From: Mytilisepta virgata
Taxonomy: Eukaryota; Mollusca; Bivalvia; Mytilida; Mytilidae
Reading direction: 5' to 3'
DNA: 64,000 bases
Assembly (NCBI GenBank): GCA_028015205.1
Contig: CM051519.1
Location: 93,021,539 to 93,085,538, forward strand
In this document: piece by piece, positions 44,850 to 57,076 of the stretch
Numbering within the stretch: the first letter of the stretch is position 1
How the letters are laid out: the number at the start of each line of letters is the position of its first letter
Made by a program: the position numbers and the translations under genes
The notes under the pieces: generated by a model
What the model saw: only the letters and a program-made list of their open reading frames with translations
The model's database searches: none
Told to the model about the DNA's origin: nothing

Positions 44850-45154
44850 GAGTTTAATAACATCTCTTTTATATGTCTGATATCGAAATTTCATTGAAAA
44901 GAGGCTGCATATGATGGCAGGAAATGAATGTTTAGTAAATTTTTACAACTTTATTTTGATACCTCTAAAGCCTACATGGTTGTTGGTTTAAAGGAAAATT
45001 CAGTTTTAATGACAGTTTTCATATTAGTTTTATTTTGATTGCCTCGTATCCTCCTCCATTTGAAAACAAAAAGTTGACGAAAACAAAGAATTAACTTGCT
45101 TTGGCCTGAGACATATAAATGAAGTAACATTAGTCATAAAGTTTTATGTCTTAA

Positions 45155-45890
45155 GGATGTTCGCTGGTCATGTTTTGGAATTTTTGTCAAATGATCAGAA
45201 TCATCTGGTTTTATCCATTTGAATGCCACAGCTTTTCTTGCAGAATAATAAGCTGTTTGTAAAAATCTTGTAAAATCCTTATTATTATTTCTTCTATTCT
45301 TCACGTGTTTAATCGATGGGATAAAAATACATAATAACTTTAACCACTTCCCGGTGATTAAATTTTTACGTGGGAATTACCGCCCTTTTTTCTACAGTTA
45401 TTGGAACGATAAACTAGAGAAGTCCCGAAATGACGTCTATGTAAACAAACTACATAGCAACGACATTTTCTTGAGGTTTTTGTCGAAAATCATAGGAGAA
45501 ACAGATTCTCCTTCAATTTACTCGTGCGTTATGGAATTTCTCCACCCTCAATAGTTAAATTTTAGATTTTAACACGCTCGCTAAAAGCTCGCGTGTTGAA
45601 AATCGAAAATTTAACTATCTCCGGTGGAGAAATTCCATAACTCACTCGTACCTGAAGGAGAATCTATATTTAATGGTTTTTGAGAAATAAAACTTGTCAA
45701 TGATAAAGCTATGTAAAATCAAGAGAACATATTTTTCCCGCCAAATTTTCAATGGGTTATATCTCGAAAACAAGCACACGGACCTATAATTTATTTCGCT
45801 ATTTTAGTTCCTTTATTAATCCCCTATCAATATTTACCAGTGTTATGAAAATCTTTTTATTTTGTAACTGAGCAGCGAACATCTGAACAA
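45155..45890. mobile_element. Possible MITE with internal foldback
   Basis: The left end GGATGTTCGCTGGTC after TTAA (45151) matches the 41.0-kb MITE. A weak inverse (GCAGCGAACATC) lies at about 45875. The centre is a 163-bp palindrome (45503-45665). Confidence 0.45.
45503..45665. repeat. Long imperfect palindrome
   Basis: AGATTCTCCTTCA at 45503 pairs with TGAAGGAGAATCT ending 45665. Pairing continues through GGAATTTCTCCACC and AACACGCTCGC to a loop near 45585. Like the 1-411 unit it centres on a CGCTCGCTAAAAGCTCGCG-type core. The 66-residue frame at 45354-45554 overlaps it and is not called. Confidence 0.8.
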
Positions 45891-46079
45891 TATTCAGTTC
45901 TTGATTTAACAACCTCAAAATTGATGTTCTGTTATTTGTCTTAGCCTTTTTGTATCTTTCCTCCTTGTTTTGATGTGAACAATAATTTATCGATACCTAT
46001 TATATTTTTGGAACATCATAAATTCATAACTCAAACCGCGTGATTAAATATTTATGTTATAAAAATGTAATTTTATGGA

Positions 46080-46280
46080 ACTAAATGCAAAGCTCTAACA
46101 TAAGAGCATGATTTTGGTTTAACGTTTTTGGTCATTTTGGATTTAAATCTTCTCTTCAATATTTAGGGTTATTGTTTTGGCTCGTAACATGTAAGGTTTT
46201 GATCATAACCGATGAGTCGTCGTAAATCGACGAAATGTGCCCATCTTGTACATCAACATTTGTATCATAGTATATACAAG
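46080..46280 (+). repeat. Element end with degenerate hammerhead-like core
   Basis: CCGATGA (46209-46215), stem GTCG/CGAC, GAAA (46232-46235), stem ATGT/ACAT and then C at 46254 follow the order of a hammerhead ribozyme core with one base off consensus (C for U in CUGAUGA). Stem I is not convincing. The flanking text matches 55430-55620. Confidence 0.5.
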
Positions 46281-46389
46281 ACATTGAACCCGCGCGAGCG
46301 CGGGAAAATAAGCATTTTTTTTTTGTGGTGGCTATATTGACTTTAAAAAGTTTTTGCGGCCATGGCATTCGTGGAACAGGAACTCAAAT

Positions 46390-46650
46390 GTGGATGTTGT
46401 GGCAGGCTTCCCATAAACTTTCCTGTCAAGTAGGTGGTATCAACTAATAGTTTCATGTCTATATATGCTGTAGTATTCAAGAAATGGATGTTAATGCAAA
46501 CTTTAACCAAAGTCAATGAAGCGTGAAATGTAGGTCAACGTGACCTAATTGTCATACGGTTGTTCGTTACTACCGAAGATGTATCCACTGATGAAGTAGA
46601 CTGTATGCCACGTAGAATTACCAAAATGGACCTTAAGGTTCCATCATAGT
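46390..46650 (-). repeat. Decayed copy of the second Helitron-like family
   Basis: ATGTAGGTCAACGTGACCTA and CATACGGTTGTTCGTTACTA correspond in inverse to 13.7-13.85 kb. There are no clear termini. Confidence 0.4.
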
Positions 46651-49600
46651 CAAAATCTATGACGAAAATACAACCACATAAATTGTCAATATGTTTATGT
46701 TACAATTAATTCTGAACTGGAACTTGATGAAAAGCTTTCATTAAATACACATTTCATAATGCATTACCTTTTTCATTCAGAATAAATATGAAAAAGAATA
46801 TGAATAAACATTTCCTTAGTGACGGATGAATTTTTCAAAAGATGCCGTGAGTTAAGTAGAGCATATTTTTGGAAAATAATTGTTCTAATTGTTCATTGTC
46901 ATCATGGGCGGGGCAAGCGAGGCTTAATTTCACAAATAAATCCAACAGACGATAAAAGCATTTTTAGTGTGTGGCTGCGTGTGCTGTCCACGTTTATAAG
47001 ATGTCCGAGATAAATTTCGTCATTAATGATAAAGATGACCATTTGCTAAAAATATTTTTATCTAGGGGCTTACAGGGAATTGTATGGTAGAGATATATTT
47101 AGACACGTCACACGACAAATAATGTAAAAATGGATAATGGTTGGTTTTATCACTTTGTGCAAAGTAAACATCCGAGCAATCCAAAAACCAACTAAGTTAG
47201 GAATTCCTCTGAACTTTGCCTTACTTTTTCATAATCTTCAAAGTTTATAATATTTATAGTTAGGAGAAATTGCATAATGGTAGAAAAACAATCCTGAATA
47301 CATGAAGCGGAAACATCCCACTCGAAGGAGAATGTTTTTAATTTGTTTTATTCTTCTTCCGTAATTTCAAACAAAAATACATTTAAAATATGTGCATAAT
47401 TGTTTATTTAAATCAATGTGTTAAAATGATGCATTCGAGAACCTTCTAAGGGATATGTTGGGAGAATTCGTACCGGAAAAGTCCATGCAAATTCCATTTG
47501 CACATAAACAAAACTGCAGTTTAAAATTTATAAATGCAAATTGTCAAATCCGATAATAACCTTTATAATCTGAACCATACATCGTTTATTTTGAACCACG
47601 CGTTTTGCCGCCTATTCGGCTAATTCGTAAATTTAGTATTATAGATGTATAAACACAGAAAACTCTGGTCATTTTCCATGGTAGGGAGATCATAATACCA
47701 TAGCGCATTTAAGCTGTTAACACGACTGATGTTATTTGTAATCCTTATTTTTATTGAAATAATATACAGTGTATATACATGTGTAGTCTACACAACATAA
47801 AACAGAAAAACAGTTAAATATATCCGTCAGTTTAAACTGTTCTTGTCTATAGAGACGGAAAATATCCCAATAACATCAAGAGTGTCGCATACTCCCTATT
47901 TTATTTGCTCTGGAAAAAAAAATGATTATCTAAAAAACTTTAATGAACAATGTACATGTAATGTTTTAAAAGAAATTCGGCATTTTACTCCGAATGTACT
48001 CTCAGCGACATTTAATCTATTTTGTAAATGATTGGAAAATGGACAAAATTACTGACTTTGTATGGGAAATTTGGTAATATTTGATACGACCGAGATAGAG
48101 TAAGGAAAATGCGACTTGTAAGGCTTGAAGTCGCTACTAACACTGGTCTCTCCGGGCATGAATGGTGAGGATGTGAAACAGAAAGCAAAGAAGATTGCAC
48201 TGAAGCCAATAACATAATTCTAACGTATGTGCAGTTCTAATATTATGATTGTTACAGTATTGCCTGTTGTTATAAGTCTAACTGATCTGCCTCGCACCTC
48301 ACTTGTGCCTCAGGTTTTCTTTATCTTACAGCTATTCTACTTGATAATCTCCTTGTTGAAAGTCTATATATTGTTAGAGGTAGGGCCCTAAGGCCCAACA
48401 TTTTTTTTTTTAAATTTGAAATTCAGTGTTTGAAAAATCAGTTTCCAAATTATTTTTATGATGTTAAAATGTTTCAAGTTAAAATTAATTCTTTTTAAAC
48501 AAAGTTAATAGTGTTTTTATTAATAATTATTCAATCAAAGTTGTTAATTTTGTCACAGTGTTTGTCTATGGAAGTTAGGATTTTTACAATATTTTGTGAA
48601 TTGTTGCCAGTTACAAAGTTGAAATAATTGTTCCCAAAATTTCAAATGGCTCAAATTTCATATGCTTAACGTATTTTATAATGAATTCATATTTTATAAT
48701 GATAATTGATTACTTTATTTCAGAAGAATGCACATATTTCACGTTTTTCCAAGTTTCAAAATGTAAACGAACGTCGTCTACAAAGTTTTATCGTTTACGA
48801 CAAATATAATTATTGGGGCATGTAAAAATACGTAGTGTATATTTTTTAAAGCATGGAAACGCTACTAATTTTATTGGTTATACTTATTCATGTGAAATTT
48901 TATTGATATAATGTACGTTTTGTGGGACTTATTTGCAGACAGCCAAACTACAGTCTGCTACGCCATTTTTGTATTATACCGCCACTGCCTGGCAAATGGT
49001 TTTACGCTTGCCCCGTTAAGTTTTTAATATTTTCTCATGTTGATACCTATTTACCTAATTTCTATATAGCCATGGCTAATAATTGGCAAGAAGCTGGCAA
49101 GATGACATGTAATAATTAGTTCAGTAAGGGACCGTGCAATATTTATCAGGCAGGTGGGACCGTGCAAAATGCAGTAGGACACATACTTTTTTCATCCTTA
49201 AAAGTGATAGGACAGCAACTTTTTTTATAATTACTTTAGAAAACAAAACAAAAAACATGTACGATATGCTAATTAAAAAAATATATCAGTTTATAATTTA
49301 TTTACAGTTAAAAGAACAGTAACCAAGAAAGATACATACATATTTCATAATAATGAAATCCTGTACTCAGCAAATGGTTATAAATAGTCCTTTTCCAGGG
49401 AGACCTCCGTAATAGTATATGAAATTAAAAGTAAAAACAGCTAGCAGCTATTCCCCATCACATCGACCTATAACATGTTTTTCCACAAATAAGGGATCAG
49501 ATTAGTATTTTTCAACCATAGTTTTGTCCAGAATTAATGTTATAATATTCTGGATGTGCCAATTGTAATTTGGATGTGCCAGCACAATATTTTGCCAGGT

Positions 49601-50139
49601 AGTGGACCATAGTATTTAAGAATACATTATATTGTTACACTTCGTTCATAACAGCAAAGAGTATATCATAACAGATAAATATGCATTATACTGCCCTGTG
49701 ATTTATCTTTGTTTTACTACAAGATGGGACTGAAATTATGTAGTTGATAATTATACATACATGAAAACTTACCATGGTTGAACAAATGGTTACTCCAATC
49801 ATCTGCAGTCAAGTATGCATGTGTTGGTGATTTTGGCCTGGTAAAATTACCATACTGGAATTTATCCTCCCTGGATTTTATGTAGTAAAATAAATACAGG
49901 CTGAATCAAATCAGAGACTATAGAATTGGCACCCTGGCTAGTGTACACAGAAAATGATGTCTATCCTGACAAGACCCCTGGTCCCATTACAATATTTTAG
50001 ATGAATAGTCCTCTGCATGGATATTTGATAAAAATTACAGAAATACCAGTCAGATATGGAGTCTACGATCTTGAAAAGATTTCCTTAAAATAAAAAAGAG
50101 GTTCAATAGGCACATGACAATTTGGCTGGGTTAAGCTAT
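46651..50139. other. No gene that can be defended
   Basis: AT-rich. Isolated exon-like pieces at 48.05-48.21 kb and 49.78-49.84 kb (minus strand) have splice-like borders but no partners. See the rejected items. Confidence 0.4.
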
Positions 50140-50315
50140 TGATTATTACCACTTCTGTGACTAATTGTATGCTGATTGTCACTTCTTTCCCTATAACTGG
50201 AGAACCTTTAGGTCTTTTTTGGTTTCCAGATGTCTTCCACAAATGGAGGCAGTTTTTGATTAATATAAAAGAACTATTACTCCTACGACAATTCCTACTA
50301 CAGCACCAGTTGTTA
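50140..50315 (-). pseudogene. Broken transmembrane exon, paralogue of 57.0-kb exon
   Basis: After acceptor TTATTTCAG (50324-50316) the sequence reads TTGAVVGIVVGVIVLLY then stop. Past an indel it continues in another frame as SGNQKRPKGSPVIGKE. This matches the intact exon at 57076-56920 (ETTGMVVGIVLGVILL ... ASRKQQRPRSSPVSER) almost codon for codon. It is therefore a frameshifted duplicate. The minisatellite at 50351 starts 36 bases upstream of the exon on its strand, so the array sits in what was the preceding intron. Confidence 0.7.
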
Positions 50316-50350
50316 CTGAAATAAGACATAGAGTTGTACTTATAATGACT

Positions 50351-52582
50351 AAAGATATATAGGTACGTCTCTTATAAAGATATATAGGTACGTCTCTTAT
50401 AAAGATATATAGGTACGTCTCTTATAAAGATATATAGGTACTTCTCTTATAAAGATATATAGGTACGTCTCTTATAAAGATATATAGGTACGTCTCTTAT
50501 AAAGATATATAGGTACGTCTCTTATAAAGATATATAGGTACGTCTCTTATAACGATCTATAGGTACGTCTCTTATAAAGATATATAGGTACGTCTCTTAT
50601 AAAGATATATAGGTACGTCTCTTATAAAGATATATAGGTACGTCTCTTATAAAGATATATAGGTACGTCTCTTATAAAGATATATAGGTACGTCTCTTAT
50701 AACGATCTATAGGTACGTCTCTTATAAAGATATATAGGTACGTCTCTTATAAAGATATATAGGTACGTCTCTTATAAAGATATATAGGTACGTCTCTTAT
50801 AAAGATATATAGGTACGTCTCTTATAAAGATATATAGGTACGTCTCTTATAAAGATATATAGGTACGTCTCTTATAAAGATATATAGGTACGTCTCTTAT
50901 AAAGATATATAGGTACGTCTCTTATAAAGATATAGAGGTACGTCTCTTATAAAGATATATAGGTACGTCTCTTATAAAGATATAGAGGTACGTCTCTTAT
51001 AAAGATATATAGGTACGTCTCTTATAAAGATATATAGGTACGTCTCTTATAAAGATATATAGGTACGTCTCTTATAAAGATATATAGGTACGTCTCTTAT
51101 AAAGATATAGAGGTACGTCTCTTATAAAGATATAGAGGTACGTCTCTTATAAAGATATAGAGGTACGTCTCTTATAAAGATATATAGGTACGTCTCTTAT
51201 AAAGATATATAGGTACGTCTCTTATATAGATATATAGGTACGTCTCTTATAAAGATATATAGGTACGTCTCTTATAAAGATATATAGGTACGTCTCTTAT
51301 AAAGATATATAGGTACGTCTCTTATAAAGATATATAGGTACGACTCTTATAAAGATATATAGGTACGTCTCTTATAACGATCTATAGGTACGTCTCTTAT
51401 AAAGATATATAGGTACGTCTCTTATAAAGATATATAGGTACGTCTCTTATAAAGATATAGAGGTACGTCTCTTATAAAGATATATAGGTACGTCTCTTAT
51501 AAAGATATATAGGTACGTCTCTTATAAAGATATATAGGTACGTCTCTTATAAAGATATATAGGTACGTCTCTTATAAAGATATATAGGTACGTCTCTTAT
51601 AAAGATATAGAGGTACGTCTCTTATAAAGATATAGAGGTACGTCTCTTATAAAGATATACAGGTACGTCTCTTATAAAGATATAGAGGTACGTCTCTTAT
51701 AAAGATATAGAGGTACGTCTCTTATAAAGATATAGAGGTACGTCTCTTATAAAGATATAGAGGTACGTCTCTTATAAAGATATAGAGGTACGTCTCTTAT
51801 AAAGATATATAGGTACGTCTCTTATAAAGATATATAGGTACGTCTCTTATAAAGATATATAGGTACGTCTCTTATAAAGATATATAGGTACGACTCTTAT
51901 AACGATATATAGGTACGTCTCTTATAACGATATATAGGTACGTCTCTTATAAAGATATATAGGTACGTCTCTTATAAAGATATATAGGTACGTCTCTTAT
52001 AAAGATATATAGGTACGTCTCTTATAAAGATATATAGGTACGTCTCTTATAAAGATATATAGGTACGTCTCTTATAAAGATATATAGGTACGTCTCTTAT
52101 AAAGATATATAGGTACGTCTCTTATAAAGATATATAGGTACGTCTCTTATAAAGATATATAGGTACGTCTCTTATAAAGATATATAGGTACGTCTCTTAT
52201 AAAGATATAGAGGTACGTCTCTTATAAAGATATAGAGGTACGTCTCTTATAAAGATATAGAGGTACGTCTCTTATAAAGATATATAGGCACGTCTCTTAT
52301 AAAGATATATAGGTACGTCTCTTATAAAGATATATAGGTACAACTCTTATAAAGATATATAGGTACGTCTCTTATAAAGATATATAGGTACGTCTCTTAT
52401 ATAGATATATAGGTACGTCTCTTATAAAGATATATAGGTACGTCTCTTATAAAGATATATAGGTACGTCTCTTATAAAGATATATAGGTACGTCTCTTAT
52501 AAAGATATAGAGGTACGTCTCTTATAAAGATATAGAGGTACGTCTCTTATAAAGATATATAGGTACGTCTCTTATAAAGATA
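50351..52582. repeat. 25-bp minisatellite, about 89 copies
   Basis: Unit AAAGATATATAGGTACGTCT + CTTAT, highly uniform over 2.2 kb. Variants cluster: ATAGAGG in runs (51090-51170, 51610-51790, 52205-52265, 52505-52545) and AACGATCTAT singly (50551, 50701, 51376). This suggests local homogenisation. Confidence 0.98.
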
Positions 52583-53924
52583 AAAATCCGTAATAACAAA
52601 TTCCAGAAATTCGTAATAACAAATCAAGTCTGAAATAACAAAAAAAAAAAAAAAAAAAAAAAAATCGTTATAACGATTAATAAAAAAAATGTTTTGATAG
52701 GTCCTAAATGGACTTACGTAGTAAATTTAGTCTTTTACAGCATCGCCAGCATGTTATAATTAGTTTGTGATAAAGAGGAAAATATACCTAAGGAACAAAT
52801 AAAAAAACGTAATCCATTGGACATACAAACCCGGAAAGACAAATGAACAACCACAAGCACAACAAATAAACAGTGAAGAATAAAGAGCAATGAACAACAC
52901 GAACTCCTTTAAAAACCAGGAGTGAACCAAAGTGCTCCGGAAAGGTAAGTAGTTCCTGCTCATATACGGGACCCGTCGTGAAGTTCAACAATAAAGATAT
53001 TAATAAAGGTATTAATATGACTTGATTTTTATTTTTTTCCAGTTGAATACAGGTATAAAAGGAACGCTCCTTTCATATATCCAGCACCTCCTACTAGTTT
53101 CGCACCGTTATTCCACTATTTGAAAAACTAAAACTCAATTTATCTTCTAAAGATCTTATGCGGTTTGTTATAAAAAAAAAAAAATATAAGTCCATAGTAC
53201 TGAGGAAAGTAGACTATACTGCTGGATGTATTTGTTTCAACATTATTTGATTGATTTCTATTCTACTTTGTATTTATGTTATGTTAATGTTTAATAATAC
53301 TGTCAACCCTTCGGGGTATAATTTTTCATTTCAAATTAAGAGTTATTCCTAGTGCTTTGAATTTATTTTTCAAAATTTCAATTCTATACCAAGTAGGTTA
53401 ACTAAGGGAAAGCTTTAAATACGAACCTGTATATTCTCGATGGAAAACTTACGCGCGATATCTTTTACAATCAAACACTTTGTTTCACTCTCGGGGGGGG
53501 GGGGGGGGGGTGTGACTCAATTATATTTAGATAGGGGACGTGCGGCAAATTCGGGTCAAGATTGTACAAAATCGGCGGAGATTTGTGGTCAGGATTAATT
53601 GCCACTCTGGAGAATTCCGGTCAGGATTTAAAAATTTCTGAAGATTTTTGTAAAACACTGAGGAGAATTCAGGTTCACTTTTCCCAATTAAAGTCCGGTC
53701 AAAAGAAAAGATATAAATGTTAAATGCATAAATATGTCTCATCATAATAACAGTTTTTCATTATTTTTTGATAATTTCGGGTATGTAATTTTAGCTTTCC
53801 TGGATATTTTCAGGTCACAAATTCGTGGATAATTACGGGTAAGTTTTTCAAGTTCAGCGACGCACACCTCCCCCCGTCATTGAAATCAGTCAGTTCTACG
53901 GCTTTAAGCATGTCTGTCTGGTGA
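52583..53924. other. Intergenic with poly-A, poly-G and a retroelement tail
   Basis: Poly-A about 52640-52663, poly-G about 53493-53510. Apart from the tail at 52776-52992, nothing is recognised. Confidence 0.5.
52776..52992 (-). mobile_element. 3' tail of the reverse transcriptase element, another copy
   Basis: Matches 26800-27003 in inverse: AATATACCTAAGGAACAAAT, GACAAATGAACAACCACAAG, AACACGAACTCC, ending at GACCCGTCGTGAAGTTCAAC. Confidence 0.75.
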
Positions 53925-54288
53925 TGTTTTGCACTAGCACTTGATCATAGTGCATAAAGTAACTGATTCGAGTTGCAGAAACGTTAAATTTTATGAAAAA
54001 TAAGTATCTTCCTTCTGCAAAGCTCTATCATTTGATGGTTTTGGTTCTACTTTTCGGTAATGTTTACATTTTTTTAATTTGCTTTTCAACTTTTTGAATA
54101 TTGTTTTGGTTTTCAAAATATTAGACCTTGAGCACAACTGAAGAAAAATTGACGAACTGTACACATCTTATACATAGTTTCATGACTACAGTTCAGTATT
54201 TACCAGTTCTAATAAATTAGAATCAAACATAATAATGATAATTCACAAGAAACAATCAGATTTTAGTTCAAAGCCAGGGAGAAAAGGT

Positions 54289-54315
54289 TATATATATATA
54301 TATATATATATATAA
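54289..54315. repeat. TA microsatellite
   Basis: Uninterrupted TA run of about 13 units. Confidence 0.9.
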
Positions 54316-55548
54316 AAACGCATTTTTCCTGTGTTTGGTGTATAATTTGAATTTGAATTTGATTGTTTTTCCTTTCATTGAACATTCTATTAAAGATAAA
54401 ATTTATTAAATTGTGTATGTTTATAGTAAGTATTTACTCGAAACTAAAACAATAGTAATCCGTACACACACAATCCATATCAAAATGTCTTGACGAAAAA
54501 GTAATCAACGGAATTTTAATCGACTACTGGAACTGAATTTCAAAAGAAAAAGTCAGATTTGAAAAACCTCTAACTTTGATGTAAGAGTATTTTAAATGAG
54601 ACTTCCTAAATACGGTCAAGAGCACAATATATTTCTAAAGTGCAATAACCCAAGTTAATGACACTCTAGACGTTTTATAATATAAAACCAAACATCATTT
54701 ATGATTTCAAAATTTTAGGTAGTTCCGTAATAAAAATTCTTTAGAGTTTAAATACTTGCATTTTCATTTTTGTTCATTAATTTGGTATTTCAGATATTAC
54801 ATTTCATCTATGAATAAAAGATAAGTTGTGTAAAATTTATTTTAAAAAAGTGTTAACTATATTATTTGTTAGGGTATCTAAAAATTTAAAGAAGGAAACT
54901 GTTGAAGTGGCATCATTATAATAAAACGTATCACAAAATACCGAAATAGATTTGATGCACTGTATGGCCATTTGATTGACTGACAACGCATCAGCAGTGC
55001 TCGAGATCAAAATATTTGAAAACCGATTAAAGATATAATGATGAATTAATAAGCACAACCATCAAAAATCAAAACAATTAAAACAAACAGGTATCCAAAC
55101 TCAGCTAAGGGTTACCTCTGCATCAGAAGGAAAAGCCTTAGAAATTTCTGGTAATTTTTGTCAAATTTTGAACGGAAAATTACTCAGACATTACACTGTT
55201 AGAAGAGGCACATATCAATTTACATTCACATAAGCAAACAAGGCAGTTACAGATATACAAAAAACATTCACAGAAAAATCTAGCTTTAAGAATGATAACT
55301 AAATAGAGTAAAAATACACATTCGTCGAGCAGCTAGTTAGAGAGTTATTATAACGTTTTAGGACGAACGTAGACATACTGACTTATTTGTGTTAGATAAT
55401 CGTTAAATTTTGTGAAAACTAAGGAATATCACCCTCGTGCAATAGCGCTGTCCTTAAATGATTTTGGCTCTACCTTCTTGGCAATTTTGGCATTTTTGAA
55501 TTTTATCTTCAGCTTTTGGGATATTGTTTTGGTTATCAACAAATTAGG

Positions 55549-55590
55549 CGTTGAGTCGTAAATCGACGAAATGTGCACATTTTGTGCATC
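55549..55590 (+). ncRNA. Degenerate hammerhead-like motif
   Basis: GTTGA, then stem GTCG-TAAAT-CGAC (55555-55567), GAAA (55568-55571), then a stem of TGTGCAC/GTGCA type closing on TC at 55589-55590. The order equals a hammerhead core, but the CUGAUGA box is degraded. Probably inactive. Confidence 0.4.
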
Positions 55591-55735
55591 AAAATTTATA
55601 TCAAAGAATTTATTTTTACCACTGAAAGTCAGCGTTATATTTGATCTCAGTAAATAGTTTCATGACTACAGTTCAGTATTTACTAGTTCTAAAAAATTAG
55701 AATCCAACATAATCATGATAATTCGCAAGATGTAA

Positions 55736-56919
55736 TCATTTTTGCGTTCGAAGCCTAAAAAGAAAGGAGTTTATCGTGTAAAAAGTTATCACTCTAAACG
55801 GATTCGTTTAATTTAAAAAAAAAAGTTAATATGTTTTAATGATAAAACTAGGGAAGACTTTTATTTACCAAAATACAAATGACACATATACAGGCTATCG
55901 TATTTAAAAGGAACAATACCACATTTCCTGATTAAAAATCAACACTTCAACATAAGAAATATTAATATATATTTGCAATGCTTATATTTATTGTAACAAA
56001 TCTTTGCTCTACGCTTTAATATACTTTCTACACTTAGTAAGTTTCCTCATAGAAAACAGTAATGTATGTCAATTTTTTTTTTCTAATTTCTATTAAAGCG
56101 GCAAAATATCCTGAGCGCGATGTGCTTAGTGTCTAATATGCTCTGAAATGAAAACAAAGATTTGTTTTAGTATTACTGCGATTTAAATACATAAAGGACT
56201 TCATATATACATGTAACTGTAACAAAGTATATCAATTATTTGATATTTAAGTGTACTCCCAGTAACATTTATTTTATATAGTGAAATACAAATATTATTT
56301 GATTGGATCACCTAAGCAACAAGAGAAAAAAAACTCGAATTTGTACAAGAAAACTGGTAGTTCTTGACAAAACCGAGGTCAGACATAATATATTTGCAAC
56401 GAGTAAGGCTTGATTCCACTACATCAGTGCAGTGTATCATTGGACAATTCAATCACTAAGAACCCGATTAGGAAAAAACTAGATTTTTGAGGCAATATAA
56501 TGTTTTCTAGTTGCAATTTGTTTTCTAAATTTATAACTAGTCATCTCGTCATATCATTCGTGATTTTTCGCCTTCATTTTTCTGTTTCATTTCTGATAAA
56601 GTTTTCAACAAGATTCTAGCTAGTCAAAGAAACGCTTATATCCTTATTATAATAATGAATGTATTACCAAATCATTAGAGTATTGTCATTTCTTGACCCG
56701 TCTCGAATCTGTGTCATTCAATACAAATAAGGTATCTAAGACTTATGTCTACACCCGTGCTATAATTAATCAGACTTGCCATTTGTAATGTGCATTAAAG
56801 GTTTTTATGTCAAATAATTCAAATTATCAACCACATCTCCCTTTAACTGCTGGTATTACAAGAACAAAAGCAGAAAAAGGGTGCAAAAATTCTCAGACAA
56901 AACCTTAAATAATACTACC
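55736..56919. other. Presumed 3' flank of the 57-kb membrane protein; nothing recognised
   Basis: AT-rich, no frames or repeats placed. Confidence 0.4.
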
Positions 56920-57076
56920 TCAATATTGAACTGGTTGCTGATTGACACATCTTTCACTAACTGGTGAACTTCTCGGTCTTTGCTGTTTCCTAGATGCAGT
57001 CAGGCAAAATTTGATCAACACACCCAAAAGTATCACTCCTAAGACGATTCCAACTACCATTCCAGTTGTTTCGCCG
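56920..57076 (-). CDS. Last exon of membrane protein: transmembrane helix and short tail
   Basis: After acceptor GTCATTTCAG the frame reads GETTGMVVGIVLGVILLGVL, then IKFCLTASRKQQRPRSSPVS, ERCVNQQPVQY and TGA at 56922-56920. The helix is Gly/Val/Ile/Leu-rich and followed by a basic stretch. A frameshifted duplicate lies at 50.1-50.3 kb. Confidence 0.65.

Larger units (their letters stand above)
53925..55735. mobile_element. Decayed element with directly repeated ends (Penelope-like candidate)
   Basis: Two diverged direct copies, about 53925-54260 and 55370-55735, share TTTGGTTCTAC/TTTGGCTCTAC, AATATTGTTTTGGTT, and TTTCATGACTACAGTTCAGT with TTAGAATC further on. The part between, 54925-55175, recurs at 23445-23650. 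The right copy holds a hammerhead-like core (55549-55590). Penelope-like elements are known for repeated ends with hammerhead ribozymes. No protein remains here, so the class is inferred. Confidence 0.5.

Noticed and set aside
46362..46431. Exon-like start reading MAFVEQELKCGCCGRLPINF
   Set aside because: Good ATG context and a Cys-rich start, but the frame stops after 23 codons and the nearest acceptor gives an immediate stop.
48041..48210. Minus-strand exon-like frame with a hydrophobic stretch (VIGFSAIFFAFCFTSS)
   Set aside because: A weak acceptor and no upstream exon in phase were found.
49782..49842. Minus-strand exon-like piece (SPTHAYLTADDWSNHLFNH) with AG and GTAAGT borders
   Set aside because: Too short and without partners to call a gene.
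50351..52582. CRISPR-like array
   Set aside because: Units are contiguous with no unique spacers, in a eukaryotic genome. It is a minisatellite.
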